NCBI GenBank assembly: GCA_022776785.1
Contig: JALFHA010000153.1
Span: 1 to 17,763 of the forward strand
Length of the DNA: 17,763 bases
Source of the DNA: Clostridiales bacterium
GTDB lineage: Bacteria > Bacillota > Clostridia > Christensenellales > Aristaeellaceae
Direction of reading: 5' to 3'
Under the pieces are notes generated by a model, which saw only the letters and a program-made list of their open reading frames with translations, was not told the DNA's origin and did no database searches. This document shows positions 15,612 through 17,763 of the stretch, one piece after another. The translations under genes were made by a program, and so were the position numbers. Numbering within the stretch: position 1 is the stretch's first letter; each line of letters begins with the position of its first letter.

Positions 15612-16476
15612 CACGGGCGCCCCGCCTCCTTTCCCTGAAGTGGAGCAGGGACACGCCAAAGCGGCTTTCCTTTTCCTCCTCCGTCTCGTAGATGCGATGC
15701 AGAATCTGCCGCAGAGAGCCCTCGTCCAGATGGCGCACGAGATGGCCGCTCTCCGCCATGGAGATGATGCCGGTTTCCTCGGAGACGATGAAGACCGTCG
15801 CGTCGGACACCTCACTCACGCCGAGGCCCGCGCGGTGGCGCGTGCCCAGGTCGCGGCCCACGCCGGTGGTATCGGACAGGCGCAGCAGGCACGCGGCGGC
15901 GACCACCCTATCCCCGCGCACGATGACGGCGCCGTCGTGCAGAGGCGTGTTGGGCTCGAAGATATTCTCAATCAGCGGCTGGGAGACGATGCCGTCCACG
16001 CGCGTGCCGGTGGCGATGACGTCGTTCAGGCGGTTCCTGTTTTCCACGACGATCAGCGCGCCGACGCGGCGGCGGGCCATGTGCTCGAGCGCCAGGATCA
16101 TTTCGTCGATTATCAGCTCGGTATTGTTCGTCTGCTGAAGCCGCGCGGCGGCGTCAAAGACGGGGTTGTTGCCCAGCTCCTCCAGAATCCGCCGGATCTC
16201 CGGCTGAAAGAGGACGATGAGCAGCACCGGCCCCGCGTTGATGGCCCACGAGAGCAGCGCGTGGATGGTGCGCATCCCCAGCACGCCGCTGAGCCATGTG
16301 GCCGCCAGCAGGATGACGATGCCCTTGATCGTCTGGGAGACGCGCGTCTGGCGCACATGCACCAGCAGCTCGTAGATGATGAGGGCCAGCAGCATGATGT
16401 CGATGACGTCAATCAGCCGCGTGCGGTTGAAAATATTCCAGATGATCGCGGAGATCAGCTCCATCACATTCTGCAT
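15583..16476 (-). CDS. cdaA: Diadenylate cyclase CdaA (c-di-AMP synthase)
   Basis: Makes cyclic di-AMP from two ATP at the membrane; c-di-AMP controls potassium, osmolyte and wall homeostasis in Bacillota. It has 297 residues: three N-terminal helices (about 22-40, 48-65, 70-90), then a DAC domain with the DGA motif (LHDGAVIVRGD, 169-179) and the RHR motif (GTRHRAGLGVSE, 201-212). Both catalytic motifs are intact; the common RHRAA is RHRAG here, a mild variation. The charged C-terminal tail (RERRRGARDEQQ) is long. Start ATG 16476, with GGAGAGGAGG upstream; the frame continues 32 codons further but lies across the promoter. It overlaps cdaR by 29 nt. Confidence 0.96.
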   Translation of the reverse strand: MQNVMELISAIIWNIFNRTRLIDVIDIMLLALIIYELLVHVRQTRVSQTIKGIVILLAATWLSGVLGMRTIHALLSWAINAGPVLLIVLFQPEIRRILEELGNNPVFDAAARLQQTNNTELIIDEMILALEHMARRRVGALIVVENRNRLNDVIATGTRVDGIVSQPLIENIFEPNTPLHDGAVIVRGDRVVAAACLLRLSDTTGVGRDLGTRHRAGLGVSEVSDATVFIVSEETGIISMAESGHLVRHLDEGSLRQILHRIYETEEEKESRFGVSLLHFRERRRGARDEQQTDKKA

Positions 16477-16537
16477 AAAGACCCTCCTCTCCCGATGCCG
16501 GCGCCAGCATCCGTGCCGGCGAGCAGAATACAGGTCT

Positions 16538-16570
16538 ATTATACACCATCCCCTGCGGATAGGACAGAGC
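16538..16570 (-). promoter_or_regulatory. cdaA promoter
   Basis: A perfect TATAAT (16538-16543) preceded by TG, about 62 nt ahead of the cdaA start codon on the minus strand. The -35 region at 17-18 nt is poor (TGTCCT), so recognition probably rests on the -10 region. The -10 hexamer is certain; the upstream limit of the promoter is not. Confidence 0.65.
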
Positions 16571-16629
16571 AAATCAAGCGTTATTTGTGTTAATTTTTGT
16601 GTCTGCCGCCCTCCTCTCTTTTCAAAGCA

Positions 16630-16680
16630 GGCAAAGAAAGCCCCGCAGCGCTGCCCGTTATGGGCTGCTGCGGAGCTTTC
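16630..16680 (-). terminator. Strong terminator after the surface-protein gene
   Basis: GAAAGC (16675-16680 on the minus strand) pairs with GCTTTC (16636-16641), and the stem continues through CCGCAGC/GCTGCGG and GCCC/GGGC to a five-base loop, with two or three mismatches, over about 45 nt. It is followed by TTTGCC. It separates the surface-protein transcript from cdaA. Confidence 0.8.
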
Positions 16681-16756
16681 ATGATATATGCTGCCAGAGC
16701 GTATTCAAGGCATTTCCCGCTTTGAGCCTGACGCCATGCCTGCCGGGCGTCGACGG

Positions 16757-17443
16757 TTATCCGTCATTCTCTTCCTTGCGTGCAAGGGCGAGAACACCGC
16801 AGCCCGCGAGCAGCCCCAGCGTCACCCAAAGTGCCAGAGCAGAATTATCGCCTGTCTTGGGCATATTCACCGCAGGCGTCTGTCCAGAATTGCCCGCAGA
16901 ATTGCCCGCAGAATTGCCCGTGTCGACCGAAATGCTGCCGCCGCCCGTTGTGAATTGCATCACATACGCATCGGGATAGGTGTTCCCTTCATAGTTTGCC
17001 CAGACATACAGATAATACGTCTGTCCAGCATTGCAGTCAATCTGCCCATCTGCAAATCTGATGTGAAGCGGAGTCGTTCTGCCGCCCGATGCAGGCCGAT
17101 GGAAGGTATCGCCATTCCATGCGATAAAGCCGCAGTCCGCGGGGACATCCGGCCACGTCGGGTAACGGTGATTCCGCGCGTACCTTCCGTTATCCCTGAA
17201 ATCACCATACTGATAGCCGGAAACACGCTCCGAGAATTTCACCGTCTGAACCGATACGCGAACATCCGCCGCCGCAAGACCCGGCCCGACGGTATACGTC
17301 AGCGTGAATTCCTTCAGGCAGCCACTGGAATAATACCCGATGTCGCTTACCCGAATATTCTCCATCACATCAGCCATCGCCGATGCAGCGGTCAGCCCCA
17401 GAAGCATGGCCAATACAACCGCTATCACCCAAATCTTCTTCAT
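16757..17443 (-). CDS. Small secreted surface protein with sortase signal (NMPKTG)
   Basis: A 228-residue protein of a kind I cannot name. It has a signal peptide (MKKIWVIAVVLAMLLGLTAA, with cleavage near SAMA at about 24). A compact, Gly/Tyr/Trp-rich, probably beta domain with three cysteines (42, 104, 137) spans about 26-168. A short SAGN repeat linker (176-187) follows, then the sorting signal MPKTG (194-198), a hydrophobic stretch (about 202-221) and a charged tail ARKEENDG. The motif starts with Met rather than Leu, a tolerated variant. The protein should be attached to peptidoglycan by sortase; no sortase gene is in the window. I choose ATG 17443; an upstream ATG at 17476 would add 11 residues before the signal peptide. 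It follows the partial gene by 42 nt and is probably cotranscribed. Confidence 0.75.
   Translation of the reverse strand: MKKIWVIAVVLAMLLGLTAASAMADVMENIRVSDIGYYSSGCLKEFTLTYTVGPGLAAADVRVSVQTVKFSERVSGYQYGDFRDNGRYARNHRYPTWPDVPADCGFIAWNGDTFHRPASGGRTTPLHIRFADGQIDCNAGQTYYLYVWANYEGNTYPDAYVMQFTTGGGSISVDTGNSAGNSAGNSGQTPAVNMPKTGDNSALALWVTLGLLAGCGVLALARKEENDG
16886..16921. repeat. Three 12-nt repeats in the linker of the surface protein
   Basis: The unit agaattgcccgc occurs three times in a row, the last copy changing at its end (cccg then tgtc). It codes for the Ser-Ala-Gly-Asn linker just before the sorting motif. This is simple slippage-prone sequence within the coding region. Confidence 0.8.
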
Positions 17444-17485
17444 CCTATGCAGCTTCCCTTCCATTTGTTCTTGCATTCGTCCCAG

Positions 17486-17763
17486 TTACAGGTTGCGGAT
17501 GGAGGCGGTAATCGCCGCCGCCAGATTCTGGAAGTCCTCATCGTCCGCGGGCGAGAAGGCGAACATGTAGAAGCCCGGTTCGCTCGCATCCAGCGCGATG
17601 CAGTTGAGCAGATCGTTCTCAAGGTCCGCATAGACGATCACCGCGATGCCGTTCACCTCGACGAGCTCCGCGCCGGGATAGGCCGTCACCAGCTCGGCGT
17701 GGAACGCCTCAACGGTGCAATCCTCCTCAAGCGCCTGCCACGCCATCGTGCAGGAATAGGACA
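17486..17763 (-). CDS. Unrecognised protein, 3' part only (cut by window edge)
   Basis: The reading frame stays open to the right edge of the window, through SYSCT before the internal Met at 17746, so the gene continues outside and only the last 90 or so residues are visible. They read as a mixed alpha/beta segment (VEAFHAELVTAYPGAELVEV, then GIAVIVYAD, DLLNCIALD, GFYMFAFSP, a final helix FQNLAAAITASIRNL). I do not recognise the family. It ends 42 nt before the surface-protein gene with no terminator between, so the two probably share a transcript. The upstream Met at 17746 has no clear ribosome binding site and is not likely to be the start. Confidence 0.6.
   Translation of the reverse strand, partial: SYSCTMAWQALEEDCTVEAFHAELVTAYPGAELVEVNGIAVIVYADLENDLLNCIALDASEPGFYMFAFSPADDEDFQNLAAAITASIRNL

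Larger units (their letters stand above)
16477..16756. other. Intergenic region between the LPXTG gene and cdaA
   Basis: About 280 nt with no gene. It holds the terminator of the surface-protein gene (16636-16680), the cdaA promoter (-10 at 16538-16543) and a GC-rich stem in the cdaA leader (gccggc at 16497-16502 and 16515-16520). I find no further structured RNA or small open frame I would support. Confidence 0.6.

Noticed and set aside
15612..15815. Upstream in-frame extension of cdaR by 68 residues
   Set aside because: It overlaps cdaA in another frame, is Arg/Ser/Ala-rich shadow sequence, and precedes a normal N-terminus with ribosome binding site.

Overview
This window suggests a Gram-positive Bacillota, most likely a gut-type clostridial lineage with a GC-rich genome. 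The reasons are strong AGGAGG-type ribosome binding sites, a cdaA-cdaR (c-di-AMP) pair, a sortase-anchored wall protein and an oligopeptide (Opp/Dpp) ABC importer. I cannot assign a genus. Every gene I can support lies on the minus strand, so the window reads biologically from right to left. Long open frames on the plus strand are GC-driven shadows.

Right end (17763 to 16600): the 3' part of an unrecognised gene, then a small secreted protein with a signal peptide, a short SAGN repeat linker and an NMPKTG sorting signal, closed by a strong terminator. Next (16543 to 14232): a TATAAT promoter, the diadenylate cyclase cdaA, the overlapping YbbR-domain regulator cdaR, and a terminator-like hairpin. 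glmM, which usually follows cdaR in Bacillota, is not here. Middle (14179 to 8849): a membrane protein with an alanine/glutamate/glutamine-rich coiled coil containing exact 36-nt tandem repeats, a PIG-V/Gpi18-like mannosyltransferase, a TVP38/TMEM64-type membrane protein translationally coupled to a PfkB sugar kinase (1-phosphofructokinase-like), and an Ldh2/MDH2-type oxidoreductase closest to 2,3-diketo-L-gulonate reductase.

Left half (8845 to about 315): one clear operon. A near-perfect sigma-A promoter (TTGACA, 17 nt, TATGAT) overlapped by palindromes precedes a small XRE repressor. It is followed by oppA, a terminator/attenuator, oppB, oppC, oppD, oppF, a small single-pass membrane protein, and a long inverted-repeat element that ends in a T-tract.

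The unusual part is the importer itself. The OppC-type permease (618 aa, about twice the usual size) carries a complete seven-repeat RCC1-like beta-propeller between its first membrane helix and its transport core, on what should be the outer face of the membrane. The OppF-type ATPase carries about 190 extra residues, charged and predicted coiled-coil, between Walker A and the Q-loop. The predicted substrate-binding protein has an ordinary signal peptide but no lipobox cysteine. My hypothesis is that this is a remodelled peptide importer in which the permease-borne propeller recruits the binding protein or ligand, or senses the envelope, while the ATPase insertion contacts a cytoplasmic partner. 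The domain insertions are seen directly in the sequence; their roles are inference.
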